A DNA stretch of 64,000 bases from contig JAIXTP010000027.1 of assembly GCA_027483895.1 (NCBI GenBank), positions 1 to 64,000 on the forward strand, written 5' to 3'. Origin of the DNA: Hyphomicrobiales bacterium (GTDB lineage Bacteria > Pseudomonadota > Alphaproteobacteria > Rhizobiales > Beijerinckiaceae). Both the position numbers and the translations under genes were made by a program. The notes beneath the pieces were generated by a model that ran no database searches, was not told the DNA's origin, and was given only the letters and a program-made list of their open reading frames with translations. Position 1 is the stretch's first letter, and every line of letters starts with the position of its first letter. Positions 38,162-47,735 of this stretch are shown piece by piece.

Positions 38162-38860
38162 ATGAAGATCACCTGGTTCGGCCACTCGGCCTTCCGCCTC
38201 GACGTCGCCGGGCACGGCGTGCTGATCGACCCCTTCTTCACCGGCAACCCCGCCTTCACGGGCGACCGGGCGGCCGCGGTGAAGGGCGTAAGCCACATCC
38301 TGATCACGCACGGCCACGAGGACCATATCGGCGACGCGCTCGCCATCGCCGCCGAGACCGGGGCGAAGGTCGTCTCGAATTACGAGATCTGCGTGTGGCT
38401 CGCGGCGCAGGGCCTGAAGAATTTCGACCCGATGAACACCGGCGGCACGGTCGATCAGGGCGGCTTCTCGGTCACGCTGGTCCGCGCCGACCATTCCTCG
38501 TCGCAGATCAACGGCACCACGGGCGTGCCGCTGGGCCTGCCCAACGGCATCATCGTGAAGGCGCCCGGCGAGCCGACCGTCTACCACATGGGCGACACCG
38601 ATCTTTTCGGCGACATGGCGCTGATCGATGAACTGCATGCACCGAAGATCGGCCTCGTGCCGATCGGCGACCGCTTCACCATGGGCGCGAAATCCGCCGC
38701 CTTCGCGGTGAAGCGCTTCTTCGCCTTCGATGCCGTGATTCCCTGCCATTACGGCTCCTTCCCCATCATCGATCCGACGGCCGACGCCTTCGTGAAGGAG
38801 ATGCAGGGATCGAAGACGAAGGTGATCGTCCCGCCCAAGGGCGAGGCCGTGTCCTTCTGA
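38162..38860 (+). CDS. Metal-dependent hydrolase, UPF0173 family
   Basis: A 232-residue metallo-beta-lactamase-fold hydrolase of the UPF0173 family. The metal motif is [16 protein letters not shown] (HxHxDH), and a further metal ligand lies in [12 protein letters not shown]. The C-terminus has [14 protein letters not shown]. It begins [20 protein letters not shown], the conserved family start. Substrate unknown. It lies just upstream of gatC but separated by 88 bases. Confidence 0.88.
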   Translation: MKITWFGHSAFRLDVAGHGVLIDPFFTGNPAFTGDRAAAVKGVSHILITHGHEDHIGDALAIAAETGAKVVSNYEICVWLAAQGLKNFDPMNTGGTVDQGGFSVTLVRADHSSSQINGTTGVPLGLPNGIIVKAPGEPTVYHMGDTDLFGDMALIDELHAPKIGLVPIGDRFTMGAKSAAFAVKRFFAFDAVIPCHYGSFPIIDPTADAFVKEMQGSKTKVIVPPKGEAVSF

Positions 38861-38948
38861 CCCTCTCGCGACCGTTGCCGCATCGGGAGCGGGGCGTTAC
38901 AACGCGCCCCGCTTCACCCGCTTTTCTTCGTCCCCGTCCGGAGCATTC

Positions 38949-39236
38949 ATGTCCGTCGATCAGGCGACCGTCCGGCGCATCGCGCATCTCGCGCGCATCG
39001 CCGTCACCGACGCGGAGGTCCCGCACCTCCAGAACGAACTCAACGCCATCCTCGCCTTCGTCGAACAGCTCGACGAGGTGAATGTCGACGGCATCGAGCC
39101 GATGACCTCGGTCACGCCCATGGCGATGAAGAAGCGGCAGGACGAGATCACCGACGGCGCTCTCGCCGACAAGGTCACCGGCAACGCACCCGCGACCGAG
39201 GATCACTTCTTCATAGTCCCCAAGGTGGTGGAGTGA
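38949..39236 (+). CDS. gatC: Asp/Glu-tRNA(Asn/Gln) amidotransferase subunit C
   Basis: A 95-residue GatC, the small wrapping subunit of the GatCAB amidotransferase. The family start is [20 protein letters not shown], followed by [22 protein letters not shown] and a C-terminal [19 protein letters not shown] site precedes ATG 38949. Its stop overlaps a GTG at 39233 and lies just before the preferred gatA ATG. Part of the gatC-gatA-x-gatB group. Confidence 0.94.
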   Translation: MSVDQATVRRIAHLARIAVTDAEVPHLQNELNAILAFVEQLDEVNVDGIEPMTSVTPMAMKKRQDEITDGALADKVTGNAPATEDHFFIVPKVVE

Positions 39237-39241
39237 GCGCG

Positions 39242-40723
39242 ATGACCGACCTGACCCGCCTCACGCTGGCCGAAGCGCGCGATGCGCTGAAGGCCAAGAC
39301 CGTTTCCGCGACCGAACTGACCCGGGCCTTCGTCACGGCCGTCGAGAAGGCGCGCCCGCTCAACGCCTATGTGCTGGAAACGCCCGAGAAGGCGCTCGAC
39401 ATGGCGAAGGCGTCCGACGAGCGCATCGCCAAGGGCTCTGCGGGCCCGCTCGAAGGCCTGCCGCTCGGCGTGAAGGACCTCTACGCGACCGAAGGCGTGC
39501 GCACGACGGCCTGCTCGAACATCCTGCGCGAATTCGTGCCCGCTTATGAATCGACCGTCACCTCGCAGCTCTGGCGCGACGGCGCGGTGATGCTGGGCAA
39601 GCTCAACAACGACGAATTCGCGATGGGTTCGTCCAACGAGACCTCGGCCTTCGGGCCGGCGATCTCGCCTTGGCGCCGTCCGGGATCTGACGCGAAGCTC
39701 GTGCCCGGCGGCTCGTCGGGCGGATCCTCGGCGGCGGTCGCGGCCGATCTCTGCCTCGGCGCGACGGCGACCGACACCGGCGGTTCGATCCGCCAGCCGG
39801 CGGCGTTTACCGGCACGGTCGGCATCAAGCCGACCTACGGCCGCTGCTCGCGCTGGGGCATCGTCGCCTTCGCCTCCTCGCTCGATCAGGCGGGGCCGAT
39901 CGCCAAGACGGTGCGCGACAACGCGATCCTCTTGCGGTCCATGGCGGGCCACGACCCCAAGGACACGACCTCGGCCGATCTGGCCGTGCCGGATTACGAG
40001 GCCGCCGTCGGCCGCTCGATCAAGGGCATGAAGATCGGCATTCCGAAGGAATACCGCGTCGACGGCATGTCCGCCGAGATCGAGGCGCTCTGGGCGAAGG
40101 GCGTCGAATGGCTGCGCGAGGCGGGGGCCGAGATCGTCGAGGTCTCGCTGCCGCACACCAGATACGCGCTGCCGGCCTATTACATCGTGGCCCCGGCCGA
40201 AGCCTCCTCGAACCTCGCCCGCTATGACGGCGTCCGCTACGGCCTGCGCGTGCCGGGCAAGGACATCGTCGAGATGTACGAGAAGACCCGCGCCGCGGGC
40301 TTCGGCAAGGAAGTCCGCCGCCGCATCATGATCGGCACCTATGTGCTCTCGGCGGGCTATTACGACGCCTATTACGTGCGCGCCCAGAAGATCCGCACCC
40401 TGATCAAGCGGGACTTCGAGGAGGTCTACGCCTCGGGCGTGGACGCGATCCTCACGCCGGCCACCCCGTCGCCCGCCTTCGGCGTCGGCGAGATGGGCGC
40501 GGCCGATCCCGTCGAGATGTATCTCAACGACGTCTTCACCGTGACCGTGAACATGGCGGGCCTTCCCGGCCTCGCGCTGCCGGCGGGCCTCTCCGCCGAC
40601 GGGCTGCCGCTGGGCCTGCAGCTGATCGGCCGCCCCTTCGACGAAGAGACGTTGTTCTCCGTCGGCGAGGTGATCGAGAAGGCCGCGGGCCGCTTCACGG
40701 CGCCCGGACGCTGGTGGGCGTGA
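39242..40723 (+). CDS. gatA: Asp/Glu-tRNA(Asn/Gln) amidotransferase subunit A
   Basis: A 493-residue amidase-signature subunit that releases ammonia from glutamine for transfer to mischarged Asp-tRNA(Asn)/Glu-tRNA(Gln). The Ser-cisSer-Lys triad is in [26 protein letters not shown] and [16 protein letters not shown] 39242 is favoured because family members begin MTDLTxLTLAEAR; GTG 39233, overlapping the gatC stop, is possible. The window lacks an assigned aspartyl- or asparaginyl-tRNA synthetase, so which aminoacyl-tRNA is the main target is not shown. Confidence 0.94.
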   Translation: MTDLTRLTLAEARDALKAKTVSATELTRAFVTAVEKARPLNAYVLETPEKALDMAKASDERIAKGSAGPLEGLPLGVKDLYATEGVRTTACSNILREFVPAYESTVTSQLWRDGAVMLGKLNNDEFAMGSSNETSAFGPAISPWRRPGSDAKLVPGGSSGGSSAAVAADLCLGATATDTGGSIRQPAAFTGTVGIKPTYGRCSRWGIVAFASSLDQAGPIAKTVRDNAILLRSMAGHDPKDTTSADLAVPDYEAAVGRSIKGMKIGIPKEYRVDGMSAEIEALWAKGVEWLREAGAEIVEVSLPHTRYALPAYYIVAPAEASSNLARYDGVRYGLRVPGKDIVEMYEKTRAAGFGKEVRRRIMIGTYVLSAGYYDAYYVRAQKIRTLIKRDFEEVYASGVDAILTPATPSPAFGVGEMGAADPVEMYLNDVFTVTVNMAGLPGLALPAGLSADGLPLGLQLIGRPFDEETLFSVGEVIEKAAGRFTAPGRWWA

Positions 40724-40727
40724 GCGG

Positions 40728-41030
40728 ATGTTCGCCAAGGTCCTGCACGACCTCGAACCGTTCCACACGCTGATCCTGTTCGCCTTCATCGACCCGATCG
40801 TGATCGGGATCGGGCTCTGGATGGGGCGGAAGGCGGATCAGGCCGGAAAACTGCTCCTTGCGGGGCTGGCGGCGGGCCTCGCGGGCGTCGTCGTCAACTT
40901 CCTGCTGCGGCAGGTGGGGCTCAGCTGGTTCGAGGGCGGCTTCGCCTTCGGCGGTGCGCATGCCTTCTTCCGCGTCGTGGCGGGCTGCCTCTGGGCGGCG
41001 ATCGGCTATCTTTCCCGGCGGTTCGTCTGA
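40728..41030 (+). CDS. Small membrane protein within the gat cluster
   Basis: A 100-residue membrane protein starting 4 bases after gatA. Hydrophobic segments at residues 15-33, 42-62 and 77-95 indicate three helices, with a GRKADQAGKLLL loop between the first two. It has no recognised family. Placement between gatA and gatB is likely operon filler rather than evidence of a role in amidotransfer. Confidence 0.72.
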   Translation: MFAKVLHDLEPFHTLILFAFIDPIVIGIGLWMGRKADQAGKLLLAGLAAGLAGVVVNFLLRQVGLSWFEGGFAFGGAHAFFRVVAGCLWAAIGYLSRRFV

Positions 41031-41133
41031 CCGCCCCTCGCGGCCGGGAGCCTCCCGGCCGGCATCGACTTGACCCCGCCGGCGCGGCGCCCGAAAAGGC
41101 GACGACCTCCGGCACCGAAACGGACTTCGCACC

Positions 41134-42603
41134 ATGAACGCACCCGTTGACCCCAAGAAGCTCATCAAGGGCGCGACCGGCGACTGGGAGGTCGTGATCG
41201 GCATGGAGATCCATGCGCAGGTCACCTCGAAGTCGAAGCTCTTCTCCGGCGCCTCCACCGCCTTCGGCGGCGAGCCGAACGCCCATGTCTCGCTCGTGGA
41301 CGCGGCGATGCCGGGCATGCTGCCGGTCATCAACGAGGAATGCGTGCGGCAGGCCGTCCGCACCGGCCTCGGGCTCAAGGCCGAGATCAATCTGCGCTCG
41401 GTCTTCGACCGGAAGAACTATTTCTATCCGGACCTGCCGCAGGGCTACCAGATCAGCCAGTACAAGAGCCCGATCGTCGGCGAGGGCGAAGTGCTCGTCG
41501 ACATGCCGGACGGCTCGCAGATCACGGTCGGCATCGAGCGCCTGCATCTCGAGCAGGATGCGGGCAAGTCGCTGCACGACCAGCACCCGACCATGAGCTT
41601 CGTCGACCTCAACCGTTCGGGCGTCGCGCTGATGGAGATCGTATCGAAGCCGGATCTGCGCTCGGCGGAAGAGGCCAAGGCCTATGTCACCAAGCTGCGC
41701 ACCATCCTGCGCTATCTCGGCACCTGCGACGGCGACATGGAGAAGGGCAATCTCCGCGCCGACGTGAACGTCTCCGTCCGTCGCCCCGGCGATCCCTTCG
41801 GCACGCGCTGCGAGATCAAGAACGTCAATTCCATCCGCTTCATCGGCCAGGCGGTCGAGACCGAGGCGCGCCGCCAGATCGGCATCATCGAGGACGGCGG
41901 CACGATCGTGCAGGAGACCCGCCTGTTCGACCCCGGCAAGGGCGAGACGCGCTCCATGCGCTCGAAGGAAGAAGCGCACGACTACCGCTACTTCCCCGAT
42001 CCGGACCTGCTTCCGCTGGAATTCGACCAGGCCTATGTCGACGACCTCGCGGCGCATCTGCCCGAGCTGCCGGACGCCAAGAAGGCCCGCTTCATCGCCG
42101 AATACGGGCTGAGCCCCTATGACGCCGGCGTGCTCGTGGCCGAGCGCGAGCAGGCCGACTATTTCGAGGCGGTGGCGAAGGGGCGCGACGGCAAGGCCGC
42201 CGCCAATTGGGTCATCAACGAGCTGTTCGGCCGTCTCAACAAGGAAGGCCTCGACATCGGCGCCTCGCCCGTCTCCGCCGCGCAGCTCGGCGCCATCGTC
42301 GACCTGATCGGCGAGGGCACGATCTCCGGCAAGATCGCCAAGGACCTGTTCGAGATCGTCTGGACCGAAGGCGGCGATCCGCGCGCCCTCGTCGAGACGC
42401 GCGGCATGAAGCAGGTCACCGATACCGGCGCCATCGAGAAGGCGGTGGACGAGGTGATCGCGGCCAACCCGGACAAGGTTCAGCAGGCGCTCGCCAAGCC
42501 GACCATGCTCGGCTGGTTCGTCGGTCAGGTGATGAAGCAGACCGGCGGCAAGGCCAATCCGCAGGCCGTCAACGATCTCCTGAAGAGCAAGCTCGGCATC
42601 TGA
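41134..42603 (+). CDS. gatB: Asp/Glu-tRNA(Asn/Gln) amidotransferase subunit B
   Basis: A 489-residue GatB that phosphorylates the mischarged acyl group and transfers ammonia. The N-terminal signature is [20 protein letters not shown], followed by [20 protein letters not shown], a kinase-like region [10 protein letters not shown] and [13 protein letters not shown]. The helical tail domain ends [15 protein letters not shown], as in the YqeY-like end of GatB. It is about 100 bases downstream of the small membrane gene, on the same strand as gatC and gatA. Confidence 0.95.
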   Translation: MNAPVDPKKLIKGATGDWEVVIGMEIHAQVTSKSKLFSGASTAFGGEPNAHVSLVDAAMPGMLPVINEECVRQAVRTGLGLKAEINLRSVFDRKNYFYPDLPQGYQISQYKSPIVGEGEVLVDMPDGSQITVGIERLHLEQDAGKSLHDQHPTMSFVDLNRSGVALMEIVSKPDLRSAEEAKAYVTKLRTILRYLGTCDGDMEKGNLRADVNVSVRRPGDPFGTRCEIKNVNSIRFIGQAVETEARRQIGIIEDGGTIVQETRLFDPGKGETRSMRSKEEAHDYRYFPDPDLLPLEFDQAYVDDLAAHLPELPDAKKARFIAEYGLSPYDAGVLVAEREQADYFEAVAKGRDGKAAANWVINELFGRLNKEGLDIGASPVSAAQLGAIVDLIGEGTISGKIAKDLFEIVWTEGGDPRALVETRGMKQVTDTGAIEKAVDEVIAANPDKVQQALAKPTMLGWFVGQVMKQTGGKANPQAVNDLLKSKLGI

Positions 42604-42627
42604 CGCCGCGCTTGCCGCAACGATCGT

Positions 42628-42650
42628 ATGCCCGGACTCGTCCCGGGCAT
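42628..42650. terminator. Hairpin between gatB and dedA
   Basis: ATGCCCGG / CCGGGCAT, 8 bp with a 7-base loop, followed by CGTCCTTTCG on the plus strand. It lies between convergent genes and is plausible for ending gatB. Confidence 0.55.
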
Positions 42651-42669
42651 CGTCCTTTCGGGCGTCGGA

Positions 42670-43194
42670 TCAGTGCCGGACCAGCCAGTCCGCGCCGAAG
42701 GCGCCGGGGCCCAGCATCAGGCCGGCCCAGATCATCGCCGAGGACCAGTTGGCGAACTGGAAGGGCAGGGTGGGCATGGTGCAGGCGCCCGCCGCCAGCG
42801 GCACGGTCGCCCGGAGCGGGCCGAAGAACCGGCCGATGAAGACCCCCGCCAGCCCCCAGCGCTCGAAGAAGGCGTGGCCGCGGTTCAGCAGCCCCGGGTT
42901 CTTGGACATCGGCCAGATCCGCGCGATCCGGTCGTGATAGTGGAAGCCGAGCCAGTAGGAGAGGCTGTCGCCGAGCGCGGCCCCGATCACGGCGCCCGAC
43001 CAGATCGGCCAGAAATCGAGCCCGCTCGCGCCGATCAGCGCCCCGATGCCGATCAGGATCACCGTCGCCGGGATGAGCAGCGAGACGAGCGCCACGGATT
43101 CGCCGAAGGCGAGCAGCCCGACGATCCAAGGCGTCCATTCCGCATGGGCGCGCACATATTCGGTGACGGTTTGGGCGAGGGCGTTGAGATCCAA
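42670..43194 (-). CDS. DedA family membrane protein
   Basis: A 174-residue DedA/SNARE-associated membrane protein. It has the family loop GRFFGPLRATVPLAAGA with its conserved Arg near residue 127, hydrophobic segments around 20-60, and a WSGAVIGAALGDSLSYWLGF segment near residue 90. DedA proteins act in membrane lipid flipping (undecaprenyl phosphate carriers) and envelope stress. Convergent with gatB; 113 bases separate its start from the GST gene's start. Confidence 0.85.
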   Translation of the reverse strand: MDLNALAQTVTEYVRAHAEWTPWIVGLLAFGESVALVSLLIPATVILIGIGALIGASGLDFWPIWSGAVIGAALGDSLSYWLGFHYHDRIARIWPMSKNPGLLNRGHAFFERWGLAGVFIGRFFGPLRATVPLAAGACTMPTLPFQFANWSSAMIWAGLMLGPGAFGADWLVRH

Positions 43195-43307
43195 GAGAAA
43201 AGGCTCCGCAAGGGTGTCGGTGGATATCGCCGTGCGGCGGCGCGCGGCGCGTGACGCAGGCTCGAGCGCGGCGCTATGCTCCGCGGGCGTTTTGAACGGA
43301 GTCGAAA

Positions 43308-43946
43308 ATGGCGGCGCGCTTCACCCTTCACGGAATGGTTCTGTCCGGTCCGGCCTATAAGATAGGTCTTCTTCTGTCATTGGCCGGCGAGCCCTTCGAT
43401 TACGTTCACGTGTCGATGCGCGACGGCGCGCACAAGGCGCCCGACCATATGCGCCTCAATCGTTTCGGACAGGTGCCCGCGCTCGTCGACAACGCGAATG
43501 GTCGCGCCCTCTGCCAGTCGGCCTCCATCCTCGAATACATCGCCGACAAGCTCGGCCGCTTCGGGGGCGCCACGCTCGACGAGCGCATCTCCGTCCGTGA
43601 ATGGATGTTCTGGGAATACGACCGCCTGGCGCCGCACATCTACCGGCCCCGCGCCCACAAGCTCGGCTATCGCCAGTTCGATCCGGCCGTGATCGCCCAG
43701 CACATGGGCGACGGCGCGACCTCGCTGACGGCGCTGAACGACCTTCTGCGCGGGCGCGACTGGATGGTGGGCGAGGGACTGACCATCGCCGACATCGACT
43801 CCTACGGCGTCGTCTATTACGCGGCCGAAGGCGGCTACGACCTCTCGGCCTTCCCGAACGTCGTCGCCTGGATGAAGCGGATCGAGGCGCTGCCGGGCTA
43901 CGGCCGTCCGGAGGATCTCCTTCCGATGGAAAGCCGCGCCGCGTGA
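43308..43946 (+). CDS. Glutathione S-transferase family protein
   Basis: A 212-residue GST-fold protein with an N-terminal thioredoxin-like domain (VLSGPAYKIGLLLSLAGEPFDYVHV; FGQVPALVD with cis-Pro; QSASILEYIADK) and an all-helical C-terminal domain (LLRGRDWMVGEGLTIADIDSYGVV, the N-capping box). It probably binds glutathione and conjugates or reduces an unknown substrate. It follows dedA divergently, and its stop overlaps the start of the GNAT gene (GTGA). Confidence 0.85.
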   Translation: MAARFTLHGMVLSGPAYKIGLLLSLAGEPFDYVHVSMRDGAHKAPDHMRLNRFGQVPALVDNANGRALCQSASILEYIADKLGRFGGATLDERISVREWMFWEYDRLAPHIYRPRAHKLGYRQFDPAVIAQHMGDGATSLTALNDLLRGRDWMVGEGLTIADIDSYGVVYYAAEGGYDLSAFPNVVAWMKRIEALPGYGRPEDLLPMESRAA

Positions 43947-44413
43947 GCGACCTCCTCATCCGCGAGGCGAAGAAGGCGGACGTGGAAGCGGTCGTCCGCC
44001 TGCACGAGGCTGATGCCTTGGCCGGGCACGGCGACGCGTGGACCGAGGCGAACGGCCCCGTCTATGAGGCCGCCTTCGCCACGCTCGCGGCCCATCCCGA
44101 CCACACGCTCTACGTGGCGGAGACGGAGGGCGCGGTCGTCGGCACGTTCCTCTTGTCCTTCCTCCCGGGTCTCACCGGCGTCGGCGCTCTGCATGCTGAG
44201 CTGCGGGCGGTGCAGGTCCGCAGCGATCTGCGGTCCCGCGGCATCGGGGCCCGCATGGTCGCCTTCGCGGAGACCGAGGCGCGCCGCCGCGGGGCCGCGG
44301 TGCTCGAACTCACGTCCAATCTGAAACGTGTCGACGCCCATCGCTTCTACGAGAGGCTCGGCTACGCCAAGAGCCATGCGGGCTTCAAGAAGAAGCTCGG
44401 CCCCGCGCGCTGA
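43943..44413 (+). CDS. GNAT family N-acetyltransferase
   Basis: A 156-residue GNAT-fold acetyltransferase. The start is GTG 43943 overlapping the GST stop. The acetyl-CoA motif A is LRAVQVRSDLRSRGIGARMV, and motif B is ELTSNLKRVDAHRFYERLGY. The N-terminal part (LLIREAKKADVEAVVRLHEAD) is typical. Substrate unknown. It is probably co-transcribed with the GST. Confidence 0.85.
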   Translation: MSDLLIREAKKADVEAVVRLHEADALAGHGDAWTEANGPVYEAAFATLAAHPDHTLYVAETEGAVVGTFLLSFLPGLTGVGALHAELRAVQVRSDLRSRGIGARMVAFAETEARRRGAAVLELTSNLKRVDAHRFYERLGYAKSHAGFKKKLGPAR

Positions 44414-44509
44414 GCGGCCGCGCCCTGCGCGCGGCGGGCGTCTCGGCTCTTGCCCGCGTCCCGCGAAGCGTCAATTCTCGGAGCGATAAAACGGCAGGGA
44501 GTAACGCCG

Positions 44510-45217
44510 ATGATGCAACAGGCCCCCATCGACTTCTATTACTGGCCGACGCCGAACGGCTGGAAGATCTCGATCATGCTCGAGGAGTGCCGGCTGCCCT
44601 ACAACGTGCACCTCGTCGACATCGGCAAGGGCGACCAGTTCAAGCCGGAATTCCTCGAAATCTCGCCCAACAACAAGATCCCGGCGATCGTCGATCCCGC
44701 GGGTCCGTGGGGCGGCCCGATCTCGGTGTTCGAGTCCGGCGCGATCCTTCAATATCTCGGCCGGAAGCTGAACCTGTTCTACCCTTCGCAGGACGAGCGC
44801 AAGCGCGTGGAGGTCGACCAGTGGCTGTCCTGGCAGGTCGGCGGCCTCGGCCCGATGGCGGGGCAGGCGCATCATTTCCGCGTCTATGCGCCGGAGAAGG
44901 TGCCCTATGCGATCGACCGCTACACCAATGAGGTGAACCGGCTTTACGGCGTCATGAACAAGCGCCTCGAAGACCGGGAGTATCTGGCGGGCGACTATTC
45001 GATCGCCGACATGGCCTGCATCGGCTGGATCAAGAGCCATGAGCGGCAGGGCCAGAAGCTCGAAGACTTCCCGCATCTCCACCGCTGGTACGAGACGATG
45101 ATGGACCGTCCCGGCGTGCAGCGCGGCTTGGCGCTTGCGGTCGAGGAGCGCGAGAAGCGCGACCTCTCCAAGGACAAGGACGCCCACGCGATCCTGTTCG
45201 GCCAGAAGGCGCGCTGA
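44510..45217 (+). CDS. Glutathione S-transferase, YfcG/YghU (nu-class)-like
   Basis: A 235-residue GST. The thioredoxin fold starts DFYYWPTPNGWKISIMLEEC, in which the TPNGWK motif is typical of nu-class disulfide-bond oxidoreductases (YfcG, YghU). EFLEISPNNKIPAIVDPAG holds the cis-Pro, and SVFESGAILQYLGRK the Glu-Ser glutathione site. The helical domain carries EYLAGDYSIADMACIGWI. This class favours glutathione disulfide reduction. A strong hairpin follows at 45232. Confidence 0.88.
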   Translation: MMQQAPIDFYYWPTPNGWKISIMLEECRLPYNVHLVDIGKGDQFKPEFLEISPNNKIPAIVDPAGPWGGPISVFESGAILQYLGRKLNLFYPSQDERKRVEVDQWLSWQVGGLGPMAGQAHHFRVYAPEKVPYAIDRYTNEVNRLYGVMNKRLEDREYLAGDYSIADMACIGWIKSHERQGQKLEDFPHLHRWYETMMDRPGVQRGLALAVEEREKRDLSKDKDAHAILFGQKAR

Positions 45218-45231
45218 GCGCTTCCGATCCT

Positions 45232-45269
45232 CGTCCGGGCGGCCGGAACGCTCCGCGCCCGCCCGGACG
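45232..45269 (+). terminator. Strong hairpin after the GST gene
   Basis: An 11-bp perfect stem CGTCCGGGCGG / CCGCCCGGACG starts 15 bases after the GST stop. No T-run is seen, so termination strength is uncertain. Confidence 0.5.
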
Positions 45270-45499
45270 CGGGGCATGGACCGTCGAAGCACGATGGCCG
45301 TCTGGTTCCGGACGCGTCCTTCGAGCGGACGACGACGGTGACGCCGATCTCCTGTTCATGAGCGCATTTCGGCCGGGAAGCGTCCACGACGGCGGCGCTT
45401 CGACCCTCTCCGACTTCGACCGCCATCACGCGGCCTTGATCCGGCACAGGGTTTCCGACGGCTCTTACGGAAGTCCGAAGCTTTCAGGGGAAAGCGGCT

Positions 45500-45513
45500 T
45501 GGCGGAGCGGGCG
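45500..45513. other. Left attachment repeat (attL-like), copy of tRNA-Ser 3' end
   Basis: The 14 bases TGGCGGAGCGGGCG are identical to 63145-63158, which encode the CCA end, discriminator, 7-base acceptor 3' strand and first T-stem positions of tRNA-Ser(GCU). This is the only such copy noticed between the two, and it lies 140 bases before an integrase gene. It fits the core left by site-specific integration into the tRNA 3' end. Confidence 0.75.
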
Positions 45514-45594
45514 TCCGCAAAACTTATGAAAATTCTTGTTCATGACAGCCCGCAATGAGCTGATAACGCATTGATAAAACGAGTAAAGTATTCT

Positions 45595-45652
45595 TTCCTT
45601 TCCCTACGCGTTCATGCAAAGCCATCGACGAAAATAGGGAAAGGAATAGGGA
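45595..45652. promoter_or_regulatory. Putative integrase arm-type sites before int
   Basis: TAGGGAAAGGAA occurs inverted at 45595-45606 and direct at 45635-45646, continuing as ATAGGGAAAGGAATAGGGA to the int start. A 17-of-19 match to the latter occurs near the other island end at 63068-63086. The direct copy overlaps the int ribosome-binding site (GGAATAGGGA), so the integrase might repress its own translation or transcription. Confidence 0.5.
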
Positions 45653-46822
45653 ATGGCGGGCCAACATCTCCTGACGGATCGCCTTGTGAAGGGAGCAGAC
45701 AAGGACGGTTTGCACAGCGACGGCGGCGGCTTGTATCTGGTCGTGAAGCGTGGCTGGAAGGGTTGGGCCTTCATCTCTCAGGCAGGCGGGAAGCGGCGCG
45801 AGATCGGTCTCGGCGCGTACCCGCTCGTCTCCCTTGCCGAAGCGCGTGAGCAGGCGCTGAAAGCCCGTAAGGCGGTTCGCGAGGGATTGGACCCACGCAG
45901 CGCCGTGCGTCCGGAGAAGCGGGAAGTGCCGACCTTCGGTCCATACGCGCAGGAGATTGCCGCTGGCCTTCAGGCTAACTTCCGAAATGCGAAGCACCGC
46001 GAACAGTGGCGTAACACGTTGCGCGACTATTGCGCTCCGATCGCCTCAAAGCGCGTCGACGAGATCACGACCCGCGATGTTCATGAGGTGCTGAAGCCGA
46101 TCTGGCACACGAAACCGGAAACGGCGTCGCGGCTGAGAGGGCGCATCGAGCGTGTGCTCGCCGCCGCGATAGCCACCGGCCTCCGGGCTGGACCCAACCC
46201 GGCGGCATGGAAGGACAACCTCGAACCGCTGCTCGGAAAGCGGAAACGGCTGACGCGCGGCCACCACCGCGCAGTGCCGTATGATCAGGTTCCGGCTCTC
46301 ATGGCCCGACTGCGGGCGAACGGCAGCATGTCGGCCCGGTGCCTGGAATTCTTGATCCTGACAGCTGCGCGCTCGGGAGAGGCGCTGGGTGCGCGCTGGA
46401 GCGAGATCGACCTCGGTGCCGCCGTTTGGGCCATCCCAGGCGAGCGGATGAAGGCGGGCCGGGTCCATCGCGTCCCGCTCAGCGGACGCGCCATGGACAT
46501 CCTGCAAGAGCTCGCGGCCAAGCGGACGGGTGACTACGTCTTTCCGGGCCGCAACATCCGCGGACCTCTATCCTCGATGGCTCTGGCGATGCTGATGCGA
46601 GACCTGAAGGTCGACGCGACGGTGCACGGGTTCCGGTCGGCATTCCGCGATTGGACGGAGGAGCAGACGCATACGCCGCACGCGGTCGCGGAGGCGGCTC
46701 TTGCGCATACGGTCACGAACAAAGTCGAGGCGGCTTATCGACGGACCGATCTCTTCGAGCGTCGTCGAGTGCTCATGGAACAGTGGGCATCGTTTTGCTT
46801 GCAATCTGCGAGTATGAAATGA
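45653..46822 (+). CDS. Tyrosine integrase (P4-type site-specific recombinase)
   Basis: A 389-residue tyrosine recombinase that integrates and excises the island. The N-terminal Arm-DNA-binding domain (DUF4102-like, residues 1-90) has LTDRLVKGADKDGLHSDGGG, GLYLVVKRGWKGWAF and IGLGAYPLVSLAEAREQA. A core-binding domain follows (residues 95-200). The catalytic residues are R240 (TAARSGE), HGFRS at 325-329 (H325/R328), H352 (LAHTV) and Y362 (EAAYRR), giving R...HxxR...H...Y complete. Its stop overlaps the next gene's ATG (ATGA). It lies at the island end distal to the intact tRNA. Confidence 0.93.
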   Translation: MAGQHLLTDRLVKGADKDGLHSDGGGLYLVVKRGWKGWAFISQAGGKRREIGLGAYPLVSLAEAREQALKARKAVREGLDPRSAVRPEKREVPTFGPYAQEIAAGLQANFRNAKHREQWRNTLRDYCAPIASKRVDEITTRDVHEVLKPIWHTKPETASRLRGRIERVLAAAIATGLRAGPNPAAWKDNLEPLLGKRKRLTRGHHRAVPYDQVPALMARLRANGSMSARCLEFLILTAARSGEALGARWSEIDLGAAVWAIPGERMKAGRVHRVPLSGRAMDILQELAAKRTGDYVFPGRNIRGPLSSMALAMLMRDLKVDATVHGFRSAFRDWTEEQTHTPHAVAEAALAHTVTNKVEAAYRRTDLFERRRVLMEQWASFCLQSASMK

Positions 46823-47436
46823 GCGACGCCTTGCCGAAATCCGGGCGTGGTGGGCGTCGGCGAGGTGCGGGTAGGCCGTCGATCAGCTTCGAACGTCGAC
46901 TTCAGGTCGGTCAACGCTATCGGCAGATCGTGGTCGATATTCTCGTCGAGCAACTCCGCAGCCTTGAAAAACTGCAAATGGAGCGACTGCGCCGCAACTG
47001 GCAGCAGCTCAATCTTCTGCGCAACGACGGGCTCAAGATCGACGTAGGTGAACGCGACGGTGATGAGGAAGCGCTCGATATAGCGGCTGAAAACATCGAG
47101 CTAATTCGCGAGATGCGCGGGGAAGATCTCGGAGAACTCGACCCTTCTCCGAACGAACAAGATGTCCTTCGCGGAAAACCCGTTTTTCAAATGAGCCGTT
47201 CCACTTGGACGACGGTTTTTGAGCTCGCGCGCGTCCGCCTGATCGACGAATTGAAGGCTGAACATCCCGGCTTGATAAAGCGAGGGAAGGGTGCCGCCTT
47301 CCTACGCAGATGCTGGACGCTCTGTCGATCGATCGACCAAGAAGACGACCGAGAGCATAGGGGATCCGTTCAGCAGGAGCTTCTGTCCCAAGCGCAGGTC
47401 GCGCTCATTAAAAGAGAACGAGCTATACAATTGTGA
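46819..47436 (+). CDS. Hypothetical protein downstream of integrase
   Basis: A 205-residue soluble protein. The first ~25 residues are Gly/Arg-rich (KSGRGGRRRGAGRPS), resembling the disordered basic N-termini of DNA-binding or terminase-small-subunit-like proteins. The rest is helical with many Glu/Arg residues, including a coiled-coil-like stretch (LVEQLRSLEKLQMERLRRNWQQL, about residues 46-68). It is translationally coupled to int (ATGA). Function is unknown; a DNA-binding role in replication or packaging control of the element is possible. Confidence 0.68.
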   Translation: MSDALPKSGRGGRRRGAGRPSISFERRLQVGQRYRQIVVDILVEQLRSLEKLQMERLRRNWQQLNLLRNDGLKIDVGERDGDEEALDIAAENIELIREMRGEDLGELDPSPNEQDVLRGKPVFQMSRSTWTTVFELARVRLIDELKAEHPGLIKRGKGAAFLRRCWTLCRSIDQEDDREHRGSVQQELLSQAQVALIKRERAIQL

Positions 47437-47540
47437 ATAAATATATTTTTTGATTTATGCGCACCGAAAACGGAGGGTGAGTCGCTCGGGTCTAACGTCT
47501 CCCGGTGGCCATTTGTGGCCGTTGAAAACCGGAGAGATCC

Positions 47541-47735
47541 ATGTCGGACCGTCTGCTCACCGTCGCCGAGGCTCGAGACCGGCTAGGCGCGATATCGCGA
47601 AGCTATTTCTACCTTCTTGTCGCGCGCTACAGCCTTCCCGTTGTGAAACTCGGCTCGCGCACGCTGATCCGAGAAAGCGAGCTGGAGCGCTTCATCGCCT
47701 GTCTTCCGCAGAACACGATCGGGAGGGCAGCATGA
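47541..47735 (+). CDS. AlpA-like helix-turn-helix DNA-binding protein
   Basis: A 64-residue MerR-like/AlpA-type winged HTH: LLTVAEARDRLGAISRSYFYLLV forms the HTH, followed by KLGSRTLIRESELERFIACL, the wing. Such proteins act as excisionases or as activators of integrase in P4-like elements. A GGAGAGATCC site precedes the ATG. A small hairpin GGCCA / TGGCC (47507-47520) just upstream could be its operator. The stop overlaps the primase ATG (ATGA). Confidence 0.88.
   Translation: MSDRLLTVAEARDRLGAISRSYFYLLVARYSLPVVKLGSRTLIRESELERFIACLPQNTIGRAA

Larger units (their letters stand above)
45218..45652. other. Junction between chromosome and island, gene-free
   Basis: 435 bases without a convincing gene. 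The 5' part holds a strong stem-loop (CGTCCGGGCGG at 45232-45242 with CCGCCCGGACG at 45259-45269, a 16-base loop), probably the terminator of the GST gene. The stretch also holds the left att repeat at 45500-45513 and a shift to AT-richer DNA from about 45520. A 66-residue open frame at 45361-45558 has unconvincing composition and is not called. Confidence 0.7.

Noticed and set aside
45361-45558. 66-codon frame between GST and integrase
   Set aside because: It crosses the att core and has no ribosome-binding site or protein-like composition.
47450-47731. N-terminal extension of the primase gene
   Set aside because: It would overlap the AlpA gene completely in another frame; ATG 47732 has a strong site and overlaps the AlpA stop.
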